This document shows positions 34,754-43,683 of a stretch of DNA of 64,000 nt, one piece after another. Location: positions 930,001 through 994,000 of the forward strand of contig NZ_OY787468.1 of NCBI RefSeq assembly GCF_963678845.1. Direction: 5' to 3'. Source of the DNA: an uncultured Bacteroides sp. (GTDB lineage Bacteria; Bacteroidota; Bacteroidia; Bacteroidales; Bacteroidaceae). The notes under the pieces were generated by a model. The model had not been told where the DNA came from. It was given only the letters and a program-made list of their open reading frames with translations, and did not search any database. Position 1 is the first letter of the stretch; every line of letters starts with the position of its first letter. A program made the translations under genes and the position numbers.

Positions 34754-35998
34754 TTAAGGCTTAGTATAGAAGTCAATAAGCCTTTTGATGGCTCTCTGGC
34801 AAACAGGACAAAATCCCGGGCAAGTATTTGTTTTCATACGACAATCTTGTGCACCACGATATATTCCTTTGAAAGAATAGCCTCCTCCCTCAATGAGTTT
34901 GGCTGTTCCATCCTTTACCATGTCTTCCCATTTTGCGGGGAAATTAACGCGTGTGGTAATGTTGGGTTCCCATGGCTCTACATTGAGTGGATATACATTG
35001 TTGAAAAGATCTTCTTCGTAATAATATTCATCACCCAGGCCGGCAAAACTATGTCCAAACTCATGAACCACAACCGGGCGGAAATGCTCATGATGAGCAG
35101 TAGTCAGAGTAAAGGAATTATAAATACCTCCACCACCATACTGTTCAGTATTAGCCAGAATGATAATATGTTCATAAGGAATTCCTATCAGTGAATTGTG
35201 AATATCTATCAAGTTGCTGCTGGTAAGATATCTATCAGAATAAAAACTGTCAAAATGTGAGCTAAAGGCTGTGCTGTTCCATATTCCTTTTTTGGGAGAG
35301 CTTACACCGCTATCCTGTGAAGGACTCTCAACGGCCACAATGTTAAACCTGTCTTTCATTGATTTGAATGGTTCATGGCTGAACAATGCTTCATAAGCAA
35401 TTTTGGCATCTTTAATAAACAGGTTCATTTCATCTTTTGTATAACCTTCTGCCAGAATGGCAACGTCAATACAATTTTCAGAACTTCCACCTTTTTGCAG
35501 ATATGTGTAAGGAGTTATGTGCTTGCCTTCCTGTTTTCTTATTAGTATATCATCCGGTTTTACAACATGTTTCAACATCGTATTATAGTTACCTTTTTTA
35601 TCTCTGAAAGAGACGGTGATTTCTACCGGCTGTTTAGGATATGGAAGGAGATAAGTATTTTCAAATCCGCGGGAAACGCTTTTGGCTTCATCAGTGTCCA
35701 GCCATTCCTGAAAAAGGGTGCTGAAAGAGGTCTTATAAATGCAAGTGCCCGATTTTAAATCATTTACAGTAATTTGTCCGTTGCCGTCAAGAGGTAATTC
35801 AGACAGGTGGTGGCGTCTTCCTGCCCATGCAGGCAATTGCGATAAAGCTTCTACAGATACATATTGCTTATCGGCTGTTCCCGAGAAAATATAATCAACG
35901 CGGAGTGTTTTATCTGTGAAATAGTCATTAAAAGATTGTGCTTCTGAATTAAGGCATAAGAAACAACAAAATATTAATAGCAGGATATTCTTTTTCAT
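34754..35998 (-). CDS. Exported M64-family (IgA) peptidase
   Basis: A 414-residue exported metallopeptidase of family M64, whose founding member cleaves IgA. Signal peptide MKKNILLLIFCCFLCLNSEA; an N-terminal beta domain; then the peptidase domain with the zinc site HEFGH (312-316) followed by GLGDEYYY, which supplies the third ligand region. The C-terminus has a Cys cluster (CRMKTNTCPGFCPVCQ). The natural substrate is unknown; IgA cleavage should not be assumed. First gene of a pair with the GNAT. Confidence 0.88.
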   Translation of the reverse strand: MKKNILLLIFCCFLCLNSEAQSFNDYFTDKTLRVDYIFSGTADKQYVSVEALSQLPAWAGRRHHLSELPLDGNGQITVNDLKSGTCIYKTSFSTLFQEWLDTDEAKSVSRGFENTYLLPYPKQPVEITVSFRDKKGNYNTMLKHVVKPDDILIRKQEGKHITPYTYLQKGGSSENCIDVAILAEGYTKDEMNLFIKDAKIAYEALFSHEPFKSMKDRFNIVAVESPSQDSGVSSPKKGIWNSTAFSSHFDSFYSDRYLTSSNLIDIHNSLIGIPYEHIIILANTEQYGGGGIYNSFTLTTAHHEHFRPVVVHEFGHSFAGLGDEYYYEEDLFNNVYPLNVEPWEPNITTRVNFPAKWEDMVKDGTAKLIEGGGYSFKGIYRGAQDCRMKTNTCPGFCPVCQRAIKRLIDFYTKP

Positions 35999-36016
35999 AT
36001 AAATTTATATTTTCTG

Positions 36017-36024
36017 CAAAGTTA
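36017..36024 (-). promoter_or_regulatory. -7 box for the M64 peptidase gene
   Basis: Read on the minus strand as TAACTTTG, leaving a leader of about 12 nt. Confidence 0.55.
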
Positions 36025-36143
36025 ATTTATTTTTTTGAAGAATTATTGCAATATATTCATTGAAGCGTGTTTAGATGTGTCTATTTATTGTTTTTTTAAG
36101 AATTAAAGTAATAGATTGTGTATTTTAGTGCAAAAAAAATACG

Positions 36144-36151
36144 TAACTTTG
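36144..36151 (+). promoter_or_regulatory. -7 box for the Lrp/AsnC gene
   Basis: TAACTTTG, with a leader of about 16 nt; no clear -33, as might be expected for a regulated promoter. Confidence 0.55.
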
Positions 36152-36173
36152 CAAAAATAATCAGATTAAAAGT

Positions 36174-36650
36174 ATGGGATATCATCAATTAGACCGTTTG
36201 GATAAGGAAATACTTAGACTTATAGCAGACAATGCCAGAATTCCTTTCCTGGAAGTGGCTCGTGCATGTAATGTTTCTGGAGCGGCTATTCATCAGCGTA
36301 TACAAAAACTAACCAATTTAGGCATATTGAAAGGATCAGAGTATGTTATTGATCCTGAGAAGATTGGTTATGAAACTTGTGCTTACATAGGACTTTATTT
36401 AAAAGATCCTTCTAGCTTTGACGATGTAATGAGAGCCTTGGAGAATATTCAGGAGGTAGTGGAATGTCATTTTACAACTGGGCAATATGATATGTTTATT
36501 AAAATCTATGCAAAGAACAATAGTCATTTGTTAAGCGTGATTCATGATAAACTTCAGCCACTTGGCCTGGCACGTACAGAGACACTAATCTCTTTCCACG
36601 AAGCAATTAAACGTCAGATGCCAATCCTTGATATTGAAACCGAGGATTAA
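36174..36650 (+). CDS. Lrp/AsnC-family transcriptional regulator
   Basis: A 158-residue regulator with an N-terminal helix-turn-helix (LDRLDKEILRLIADNARIPF, then EVARACNVSGAAIHQRIQKL, about residues 5-45). A C-terminal ligand-binding RAM domain follows (about 65-145, with ECHFTTGQYDMFIKI). Members sense amino acids and wrap DNA as octamers. The regulon cannot be read; it is divergent from the M64 peptidase gene and convergent with folA. Confidence 0.92.
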   Translation: MGYHQLDRLDKEILRLIADNARIPFLEVARACNVSGAAIHQRIQKLTNLGILKGSEYVIDPEKIGYETCAYIGLYLKDPSSFDDVMRALENIQEVVECHFTTGQYDMFIKIYAKNNSHLLSVIHDKLQPLGLARTETLISFHEAIKRQMPILDIETED

Positions 36651-36655
36651 AGAAT

Positions 36656-37150
36656 TCAACGTCTTTCGTAATCAATGAAAATATATGGGTAGTGGTGCTT
36701 TTCATCTACGGGATGGGCTTCTCTACCCGTTTCTTTCCATTCTTCTTCTTTTATCTCGGGAAAAAATGCATCTGCGTCTTTAGTCACGTCTTCAATTATG
36801 GTCAGATAAATTGCATCTGCAACAGGCATTGCTTGTTTGTAAACGCTGGCTCCTCCCATAATAAAGACTTCTTCCTCTTCTTTACATGCAGCAAGAGCTT
36901 CTTCTAATGAAGAAAAATGTTCAGCTCCGGGAAATTCTGCATTAGGATTGGTAGAAAGTACCAGATTTCGTCTGTTTGGCAAAGCTCCTTTGGGTAAAGA
37001 CTCAAAAGTATTTCTGCCCATAATCACAGTATGTCCTGTGGTTAGAGCTTTGAAACGCTTCAGGTCATTGGGCAACCAATAAAGAAGTTTATTTTCTTTC
37101 CCTATAGCATTATTCTGTGATACTGCAACGATGATGGATACTTTACTCAT
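36656..37150 (-). CDS. folA: Dihydrofolate reductase
   Basis: Reduces dihydrofolate with NADPH. The 164-residue protein shows SIIVAVSQNNAIGKENKLLYWLPNDLKRF (shown as a run of two blocks, residues about 4-32), the NADPH loop GHTVIMGRNTFESLP, and FIMGGASVYKQAM. It is 11 nt downstream of thyA, so the enzyme consuming methylene-THF and the one recycling DHF are made together. Confidence 0.96.
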   Translation of the reverse strand: MSKVSIIVAVSQNNAIGKENKLLYWLPNDLKRFKALTTGHTVIMGRNTFESLPKGALPNRRNLVLSTNPNAEFPGAEHFSSLEEALAACKEEEEVFIMGGASVYKQAMPVADAIYLTIIEDVTKDADAFFPEIKEEEWKETGREAHPVDEKHHYPYIFIDYERR

Positions 37151-37161
37151 ATTGTTTGTTT

Positions 37162-37956
37162 TTATACAGAAACTTCACCTTTAATGTGAGGATGGGGATT
37201 GTAATCTACCAATTCAAAATCTTCAAACTTGAAACTGAAAATATCTTTTACGTCCGGATTGATTTTCATCTTAGGAAGTGGACGTGGCTCTCTTGAAAGT
37301 TGAAGTTTAACTTGTTCAAGATGATTTAAATAGATATGAGCATCTCCAAGTGTATGAACAAAATCTCCGGCTTTAAGTCCGGTGACTTGTGCCATCATCT
37401 GAAGTAATAAAGCGTAAGAAGCAATATTGAAGGGAACTCCAAGGAAAATATCGGCACTGCGTTGATAAAGTTGCAAACTTAATCGTCCATCGGCCACATA
37501 AAATTGGAATAAAATGTGGCAGGGTGGGAGTTTCATATTATTAATATCTGCTACATTCCACGCACTGACAAGCATACGTCTTGAATCCGGATTATGCTTT
37601 ATTGTTTCCACAATTTCTTTTATCTGATCAATATGCCCACCGTTATAATCAGGCCACGAACGCCATTGATAACCATAAACATGTCCAAGATCACCATTCT
37701 CGTCAGCCCATTCATTCCAGATTCTCACGCCATTGTCCTGAAGGTATTTCACATTAGTGTCTCCTTGTAAGAACCAAAGAAGTTCATGAATAATGGATTT
37801 CAGGTGAAGCTTCTTTGTGGTGAGGCATGGAAAACCTTCATCCATATTAAAGCGCATCTGATGTCCAAATACACTAATAGTACCAGTTCCCGTACGATCA
37901 TCTTTACGGGTACCTTCTTTCATAACTCTGTCGAGTAAATCCAAATATTGTTTCAT
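37162..37956 (-). CDS. thyA: Thymidylate synthase
   Basis: Makes dTMP from dUMP using methylene-tetrahydrofolate. The protein is 264 residues, the same length as the E. coli enzyme, with the catalytic Cys146 in LPPCHILFQF. RTGTGTISVFGHQMRF and the folate-binding C-terminus (HPHIKGEVSV) are intact. It is the first gene of thyA-folA. Confidence 0.97.
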   Translation of the reverse strand: MKQYLDLLDRVMKEGTRKDDRTGTGTISVFGHQMRFNMDEGFPCLTTKKLHLKSIIHELLWFLQGDTNVKYLQDNGVRIWNEWADENGDLGHVYGYQWRSWPDYNGGHIDQIKEIVETIKHNPDSRRMLVSAWNVADINNMKLPPCHILFQFYVADGRLSLQLYQRSADIFLGVPFNIASYALLLQMMAQVTGLKAGDFVHTLGDAHIYLNHLEQVKLQLSREPRPLPKMKINPDVKDIFSFKFEDFELVDYNPHPHIKGEVSV

Positions 37957-37979
37957 GGCTGTTTCTTAATTTCCGTTTG

Positions 37980-37987
37980 CAAACTTA
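37980..37987 (-). promoter_or_regulatory. -7 box for thyA-folA
   Basis: Read on the minus strand as TAAGTTTG, about 24 nt upstream of thyA. Confidence 0.55.
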
Positions 37988-38089
37988 ATGAAAAAGTTCC
38001 AATACGAGTTTCTTTTGCTGAATTATTTGAAGCAGATGCAGCTTGGAAGGGTAACCTTTGCTTTACTTTTGTTTGTGTTTTTATGAGAA

Positions 38090-38998
38090 TTATTTAGGCC
38101 AGTGAAATCCTCGTTCTGCAATATATACTCCGCTTAATATGAGCAGTGCCCCCGTTATTGCAAAAACGGTTATTGTCTCATTTATAATTATGGAAGAGGT
38201 GATGAGCGTTACTAACGGAACAACGTATACGTAGTTTGTGGTACGTGCAGCTCCTAAATATTTAATAGACATATTCCATAGAATATAACAAAGCATAGAG
38301 GCTACTACTCCAAGAAAAATGAAATTTCCCAGAACTATTGGTTGAAATAATACGTGGGTATCTGTTGTCAGCGGAGAAATAAGAAATGTAGGTAACAGTG
38401 TTATTATCCCGTAAAAGAATACTTTCCGGGTAATCAGTAAAGTTGAATACTTCTTGTCCAGCTTTTTTAAGATAATGCTGTAAAAAGCCCACATTAACGC
38501 AGCTGTGATTGTCAGAAGATCTCCCACAGGATTAATTTTCAGGATGAAACTGCCGTTGAATACAACAAAGGCTACTCCTGCCAAAGCGATAAAAGAACCA
38601 TATATAAGATTCTTTTTTAGTTTTTCTCCTTTTATAAACAGATGAGATAAAATAGCAGTGAAGATAGAGGTGGTGCACACAATAAGAGATACATTAGAAG
38701 CTAAAGTAATTCCTAATGCTCTGTTCTCTGCAATAAAATAGAGAGAGCCACCACACAAACCCGTTGCGATAAATAAAAGCTCATCTTTCAGATTATTTGC
38801 AAATAACTTGCGTGGACAAATGGTCCAGATGCAGATGTATGCAATCATAAAACGATAGAAAAGAATATCTTCGGGAGAAAGTCCTTGTTTAATGAGTACT
38901 TTGGTTGATATAAATGTAGTTCCCCAAATGATTACAGTAAATAATGCCATAATGTGATACAGACTATTACTGCCCCACCTGTTCTTGTTGATATTCAT
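38090..38998 (-). CDS. EamA/DMT-family transporter
   Basis: A 302-residue inner-membrane protein with ten predicted helices arranged as two EamA halves (about 15-145 and 155-295). It has the typical opening ALFTVIIWGTTFISTKVLI and TLASNVSLIVCTTSIFTAIL. Such proteins export metabolites or amino acids; the substrate is unknown. It is a single gene with its own -7 box. Confidence 0.88.
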   Translation of the reverse strand: MNINKNRWGSNSLYHIMALFTVIIWGTTFISTKVLIKQGLSPEDILFYRFMIAYICIWTICPRKLFANNLKDELLFIATGLCGGSLYFIAENRALGITLASNVSLIVCTTSIFTAILSHLFIKGEKLKKNLIYGSFIALAGVAFVVFNGSFILKINPVGDLLTITAALMWAFYSIILKKLDKKYSTLLITRKVFFYGIITLLPTFLISPLTTDTHVLFQPIVLGNFIFLGVVASMLCYILWNMSIKYLGAARTTNYVYVVPLVTLITSSIIINETITVFAITGALLILSGVYIAERGFHWPK

Positions 38999-39041
38999 CT
39001 TTTTGTTAATTAATTCTGGATGGTGATATTTTATGGAAATG

Positions 39042-39049
39042 CAAAGGTA
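39042..39049 (-). promoter_or_regulatory. -7 box for the EamA gene
   Basis: Read on the minus strand as TACCTTTG; leader about 37 nt. Confidence 0.5.
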
Positions 39050-39125
39050 TAAAAATTCCCTTTAACTAAGAAATCAAAGCGTAATTGCTTGGTTTATAAT
39101 AAATAATAGCAGCTTGTAAACCGTT

Positions 39126-39165
39126 GTAATATATTAGTAATATTATTGTCTTTATAACGTAATTG
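39126..39165 (+). promoter_or_regulatory. Phased half-sites upstream of the phosphate porin (possible Pho box)
   Basis: GTAATAT (39126), GTAATAT (39137), GTCTTTA (39148) and GTAATTG (39159) recur at an exact 11-nt period, 7-nt half-sites with 4-nt AT-rich spacers. That is the geometry of PhoB-type Pho boxes, and the downstream genes are a phosphate porin and pstS. A partial -7 box (TTACTTTG, 39196-39203) lies about 30 nt downstream. Confidence 0.5.
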
Positions 39166-39233
39166 ACGCGAAATAAAAATGAAATGTTTCTGAACTTACT
39201 TTGCAGTATCAAATTAATAACAAAAATTTAGGT

Positions 39234-40499
39234 ATGAAAAAGATTTTAGTTTGCTCTCTCTTATGTTTCTCAACATTGTCGGCAATGGCTCAGGAGGTTG
39301 AATTAACACCGCTCGAAAAAACACAGGCCGAGACTGAAAGAATAGGCTCGCTCGTTGATAACTTAAATAAATTAAAGATTTCAGGTTACATTCAGAGTGA
39401 TCTGCAGTTTGGTCAAAAGGATGCAAGTTTGAAAGTAGGAACAGCAAAAGCTAGTACTGAAGATAATTACACACGTATAGGAATTCGTCGTGGTCGTTTA
39501 AAATTTGCTTATTCAGATTTGTTTGAAGGTGCACCTAATACGGCTGTTGCTCAGTTTGAAATGACAGAAAAAACAGTTGAAGTAAAGGAACTATATTTTA
39601 GTGTAACAGATCCATGGACTAAATGGATTTCACTACAGGCTGGTATTGCTAACCGACCATTCGGAAATGAAATTCCTTATTCATCAAGTTCTCTCGAAAC
39701 TCCGGAGAGAAGTACTGCATGTAACAACCTTTTCCCAAATGAAGTTGATTTAGGGGGTATGTTTACATTTCAGGCTCCTAAAGGAAATCCATGGGATGTA
39801 TTTAAACTTGAAACCGGATTGTTTGCAGGTAATGGTATGAAACAAGATGTTCACAATAGAAAGGATTGGATTTCTCACTTGACTTATAAGAAGAGCTATA
39901 ACGATGTTCAGTTCGGACTTGGAGCTTCATTATATTTAGGAGGCGCATATCAAGGAACTGCTAATGTATATGAAATGTCTGGAAACCAGTTTGTTAAAGT
40001 GGCTGATGCAAAAGTTGGTGGTTACTCTGATCGTACTTATTATGGTCTTGATGGACAATTACTTTTATCTACAGGAGCTGGTATGACAACATTACGTGCT
40101 GAAATGGTTACAGGAAAACAACCAGGCGCACTGGGTGACTCAAAGAGTCCTAATGCTTCCGCTCTACCTACAACCGACACTTACCGTCGTAACTTTATGA
40201 GTTACAACATCTATTTAATTCAGGACCTGGGACAATCAAAGCACTCTTTAGTAGCAAGATATGATGCTTATGATCCAAATACAAAGTTGTCTGGTGATGA
40301 AGTAGGTCTTGGAGGTTCAGGTAAAGGTGATGTTGCAAGACATAATATCGGACTTGGATATCTTTACAGAATGAACAATAATTTCAGAGTAATGGCATAC
40401 TATGACATGGCCTTTAATGAAAAATCTAAAAATCTTTCAGGCTATAATTCTGATTTGAAAGATAACATTTTCACAGTAAGATTACAATATAAATTTTAA
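39234..40499 (+). CDS. OprO/OprP-family phosphate-selective porin
   Basis: An outer-membrane 16-strand-type porin of the OprO/OprP family. The signal peptide is MKKILVCSLLCFSTLSAMAQ. A short coiled segment (ELTPLEKTQAETERIGSLVDNL) follows and then a beta-barrel with conserved KFAYSDLFEGAPNTAVAQF and QAGIANRPFGNEIPYSSSS, ending in a strand with a C-terminal Phe. The frame is open back to a TTG at 39201, but that TTG is part of the -7-like sequence, so the ATG at 39234 is used (421 residues). It is followed 27 nt later by pstS, supporting phosphate uptake. Confidence 0.87.
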   Translation: MKKILVCSLLCFSTLSAMAQEVELTPLEKTQAETERIGSLVDNLNKLKISGYIQSDLQFGQKDASLKVGTAKASTEDNYTRIGIRRGRLKFAYSDLFEGAPNTAVAQFEMTEKTVEVKELYFSVTDPWTKWISLQAGIANRPFGNEIPYSSSSLETPERSTACNNLFPNEVDLGGMFTFQAPKGNPWDVFKLETGLFAGNGMKQDVHNRKDWISHLTYKKSYNDVQFGLGASLYLGGAYQGTANVYEMSGNQFVKVADAKVGGYSDRTYYGLDGQLLLSTGAGMTTLRAEMVTGKQPGALGDSKSPNASALPTTDTYRRNFMSYNIYLIQDLGQSKHSLVARYDAYDPNTKLSGDEVGLGGSGKGDVARHNIGLGYLYRMNNNFRVMAYYDMAFNEKSKNLSGYNSDLKDNIFTVRLQYKF

Positions 40500-40526
40500 T
40501 TGATAATACTTTAATAAAATATAAAG

Positions 40527-41333
40527 ATGAAAAAGATTATTTTAGCAATTGCATTGATCTGCAGCATAGCTCAGGGATCATTTGCTCAACGTGTAAAAGG
40601 TAGTGATACAGTGTTACCATTGGCTCAGAAAGAAGCCGAGGTTTTCAATAAGAAAGGTGGAAATATTACCGTAACTGGTGGTGGTAGTGGAGTTGGTATC
40701 GCAGCTTTACTTGCAGGAACAACAGATATAGCTTCTGCATCTCGTAAAATTAAATTTGATGAGAAGGTGAAATTCCAACAAGCAGGTAAGTCTCCTGTTG
40801 AAAAGATTATTGCTTTTGATGCATTGGCTGTAGTGGTTAATCCAAGTAATAAAGTAAGTGAACTTACCCGCCAACAATTGGAGGATATTTTTACTGGTAA
40901 AATTACTAACTGGAAACAAGTTGGTGGAGCTGATTTAGCTATCGTTGCTTATTCAAGAGAAACTAGTTCAGGTACTTATGAATTCTTCAAAGAACATGTA
41001 TTGAAGAATAAGAACTACAAAAAAAATATTCTTTCTATGCCTGCAACAGGAGCTATTATTCAGTCAGTTAGTCAGACTAAAGGTGCAATTGGTTACGTTG
41101 GTTTAGCTTACCTTGAGAAAGATGTAAAAGCAATCAAGGTTTCTTATGATGGTAAAAACTTTGTTGCTCCATCTGTAGCAACAGCTAAGAATAAGACTTA
41201 TCCTATAGTTCGCCCTCTTTTCTTCTACTATGATAAGAAGACTGAAGCTAAGCTAACTCCTTTTATTAAATTTGTAGAATCAGCTCAAGGTCAGGAGATT
41301 GTTGACAAGGTTGGATATATTGCTCTGAAATAA
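40527..41333 (+). CDS. pstS: Phosphate ABC transporter substrate-binding protein PstS
   Basis: A 268-residue periplasmic phosphate-binding protein. Signal peptide MKKIILALIC-like (MKKIILAIALICSIAQGSFA); then VKGSDTVLPLAQ and GGGSGVGIAALLAGTTDIASASR, which supply the phosphate-binding Ser/Thr cluster; later YSRETSSGTYEFF. It is co-transcribed with the porin; pstCAB and phoU are not next to it, so the permease must be encoded elsewhere. Confidence 0.92.
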   Translation: MKKIILAIALICSIAQGSFAQRVKGSDTVLPLAQKEAEVFNKKGGNITVTGGGSGVGIAALLAGTTDIASASRKIKFDEKVKFQQAGKSPVEKIIAFDALAVVVNPSNKVSELTRQQLEDIFTGKITNWKQVGGADLAIVAYSRETSSGTYEFFKEHVLKNKNYKKNILSMPATGAIIQSVSQTKGAIGYVGLAYLEKDVKAIKVSYDGKNFVAPSVATAKNKTYPIVRPLFFYYDKKTEAKLTPFIKFVESAQGQEIVDKVGYIALK

Positions 41334-41362
41334 ATTCTCATTTTATATATATTATTTCATAT

Positions 41363-41400
41363 TATCTCACTTTCTGGTAAGAGTACCGGGAAGTGAGATA
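41363..41400. terminator. Terminator between pstS and the OmpA-family gene
   Basis: TATCTCACTT (41363-41372) pairs with AAGTGAGATA (41391-41400), with an inner GGTA/TACC. It abuts the stop of the convergent gene. Confidence 0.7.
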
Positions 41401-41401
41401 T

Positions 41402-43384
41402 TTATTTGTATAGTTTGTATGCTGTTCTTAGAACTTTAAACTCAGTTCGTCTGTTCATTGCGTTGCATATTTCCTGCTGTTCTTTAGGAAGCTTACGGAT
41501 AAATTCTTCAGTCAATGCATCTCCTTCTTTAAAGGTTGGAAGTTTTTTAGCTAAACGTTTATTTATTATTTTGGGTTGACTTTTTCCATATCCTTTTGCG
41601 GTGAGCCGCTCTTTCTCAATTCCTCCTAATATAAGGTACTTGACAACTGATTCTGCACGGCGTTGTGAAAGTGATTCATTATAAACGTCATTACCTTTGT
41701 AATCACAATGAGCACTTAGCTCAATTGTTACGTTTGGATTATCGTTCAATAGCTTGATTAATTCATTAAGAGCCTTAGCCGATTCATTTGTCAGGGTAGC
41801 TTTATCAAATTCATAAAAGATATTGTCTATAAGTACAGGCCGGCTGATAGAAGCAAGAGGAAACTCTAATTCATAATCTTTGTTCTCGTTAATGGTATCA
41901 GTGGTAAGCTCTTGTTTGAAATTCATGTAGCCCCTGCAGTTGGCCAACATAACATAAGTTTGTCCCCGTTTTAGCTCCTGAGTAAATGAGCCATCTCCTT
42001 TTACGCTGACTTTCAGATTGGTTCCATCCTTTCCCACAATGTTTACTGTTGCTTCGGGCAGGGCATCTCCCTCTTTGTCATATATCCAACCAGTAACAGT
42101 ATGGGTAAGTTTGGGCAGCTCAAAAGTATAAATATGATCCCAACCACGGGCATCGCCCCGGTTAGAACTAAAAAAGCCTCTTTGTTGTTCCGGCTCAAAT
42201 GTCATACCAAAATCATCACCCTGTGAGTTTACCGGCGATTTCATATTTTCAATTGTCCAGTTTCCTTCGCTATCTTGTTGAGCATGAAAAATGTCTAGTC
42301 CGCCCATTCCGGGATGTCCGTCAGATGAAAAATATAAATCTCCGTTACCATCCATTGTGGGGAACATCTCATCTCCCGGAGTGTTGATTGCATCTCCAAG
42401 ATTCTCTACGGCACCAAATCCAGAATTAGAAACAGGTACCCTCCAGATATCTTTACCACCATATCCACCAGGCATATCGGATGTGAAATAGAGATAATGT
42501 CCATCTGGTGAAATAGCGGGGTGAGCTAGAGAAGATAAAGAGTCTTTAATAATCTGACATTTCTGAGGAGATCCCCAGGTTGCTCCGCTTCGTTGGGAAA
42601 CAAATATCTCAGCCGAAACAGGAGAGTTAGGCTCAATCCGGCAACGGGTAAAGTACATTGTTTTTCCATCTGAGGTAAAGGAGCATGCCCCGTCTTCAAA
42701 TTCTGTATTTATTTCCGATTCAATAGCTTCGGGTAGCTGCCATATTTTCTTTTCATTCTTTTTGGCGATAAATACATCGGCGCTTTTCATTCCTGTGATA
42801 CCGTTCAAATTGTTCCCTTTTGCCTTATCACGGGTTGAAGTGAAATAGATCTGATCGGCCTCTTTACCTGCATACATGGGTGAATAATCACAGCGGTTGG
42901 AATTAAAAGCAGGGAACTTATGCACGATGTATCTCGTGGGATCTTTTTTCCATTCGAAAGCAAGGGTGCAGGACTTTAATCCATTCCGGGCAAGAATATC
43001 ACTAGGCTTGTGAGATAAATAGAGTTCGTAGTTCTTGATTGCAGATTTATAATCAGCACTTTTTCGTTCTGATTCAGCCAGATAAAAGAAAACAATACTA
43101 TCCGAATATTTATAACGAACAGCATTCATATATGCACCTTTTGCCCGGACGGTATAGTTGGTCAGTCGGTAGCAATCGGCCATTTTATAGGCAACTTCTC
43201 CTTTTCTTTTACGCTCTTTAGAAGGTAAGCTAGAGTAAGCCTTTTTGTAATATTTAGCCGCATCATAATATTCACCCAAAGCATAACTTTGGTTCCCTTT
43301 CTTAATGCTACTTTCCCATCCACATGACTGCAGAAATAAAAGCAGGAGAAAAAAGATGGCGATGGAACTAAGAATCTGTTTCAT
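41402..43384 (-). CDS. TPR/PD40/OmpA-family lipoprotein (PorE-like)
   Basis: A 660-residue predicted outer-membrane lipoprotein. Lipobox LFLQSC (Cys21); then TPR-type helices (about 30-140, YDAAKYYKKAY, SAIKNYELYL). A PD40 beta-propeller follows (about 150-420, with YLYFTSDMPGGYGGKDIWRV and LYFSSDGHPGMGGLDIF). Next is a carboxypeptidase-regulatory beta sandwich (about 435-510). The last part is a peptidoglycan-binding OmpA domain (about 530-655, IELSAHCDYKGNDVYNESLS, SQRRAESVVKYL). This domain set matches PorE of the type IX system and many Bacteroidetes cell-envelope anchors. A single-gene unit; no clear promoter was found in the 299-nt gap upstream, which otherwise holds nothing I recognise. 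Confidence 0.85.
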   Translation of the reverse strand: MKQILSSIAIFFLLLLFLQSCGWESSIKKGNQSYALGEYYDAAKYYKKAYSSLPSKERKRKGEVAYKMADCYRLTNYTVRAKGAYMNAVRYKYSDSIVFFYLAESERKSADYKSAIKNYELYLSHKPSDILARNGLKSCTLAFEWKKDPTRYIVHKFPAFNSNRCDYSPMYAGKEADQIYFTSTRDKAKGNNLNGITGMKSADVFIAKKNEKKIWQLPEAIESEINTEFEDGACSFTSDGKTMYFTRCRIEPNSPVSAEIFVSQRSGATWGSPQKCQIIKDSLSSLAHPAISPDGHYLYFTSDMPGGYGGKDIWRVPVSNSGFGAVENLGDAINTPGDEMFPTMDGNGDLYFSSDGHPGMGGLDIFHAQQDSEGNWTIENMKSPVNSQGDDFGMTFEPEQQRGFFSSNRGDARGWDHIYTFELPKLTHTVTGWIYDKEGDALPEATVNIVGKDGTNLKVSVKGDGSFTQELKRGQTYVMLANCRGYMNFKQELTTDTINENKDYELEFPLASISRPVLIDNIFYEFDKATLTNESAKALNELIKLLNDNPNVTIELSAHCDYKGNDVYNESLSQRRAESVVKYLILGGIEKERLTAKGYGKSQPKIINKRLAKKLPTFKEGDALTEEFIRKLPKEQQEICNAMNRRTEFKVLRTAYKLYK

Positions 43385-43683
43385 TATATTGATGATGGAC
43401 TGTTCTTTATAATAACTATATCTTAGCTGGTTTATTGTGATTTATGGCTGTATTCTTACTCTTAAAAGCATTTTGTTATTTAGATTGGGATAATAAGAAC
43501 CTGTTTTAAGTATTATTCAGAGGTGATTCTAGTTGTGAGAAAAGGCTCTTTTTTGCCACTAAATGTACCTCGGTAATATATCATTATCAGAATCTAAAAA
43601 GTTTTTCTGTTTAAAGTTTAATCAGTCTTTAAATGTTTTACTAAAAGCAATATGAAATTATGTATAAAATGACCTGATGTGTT

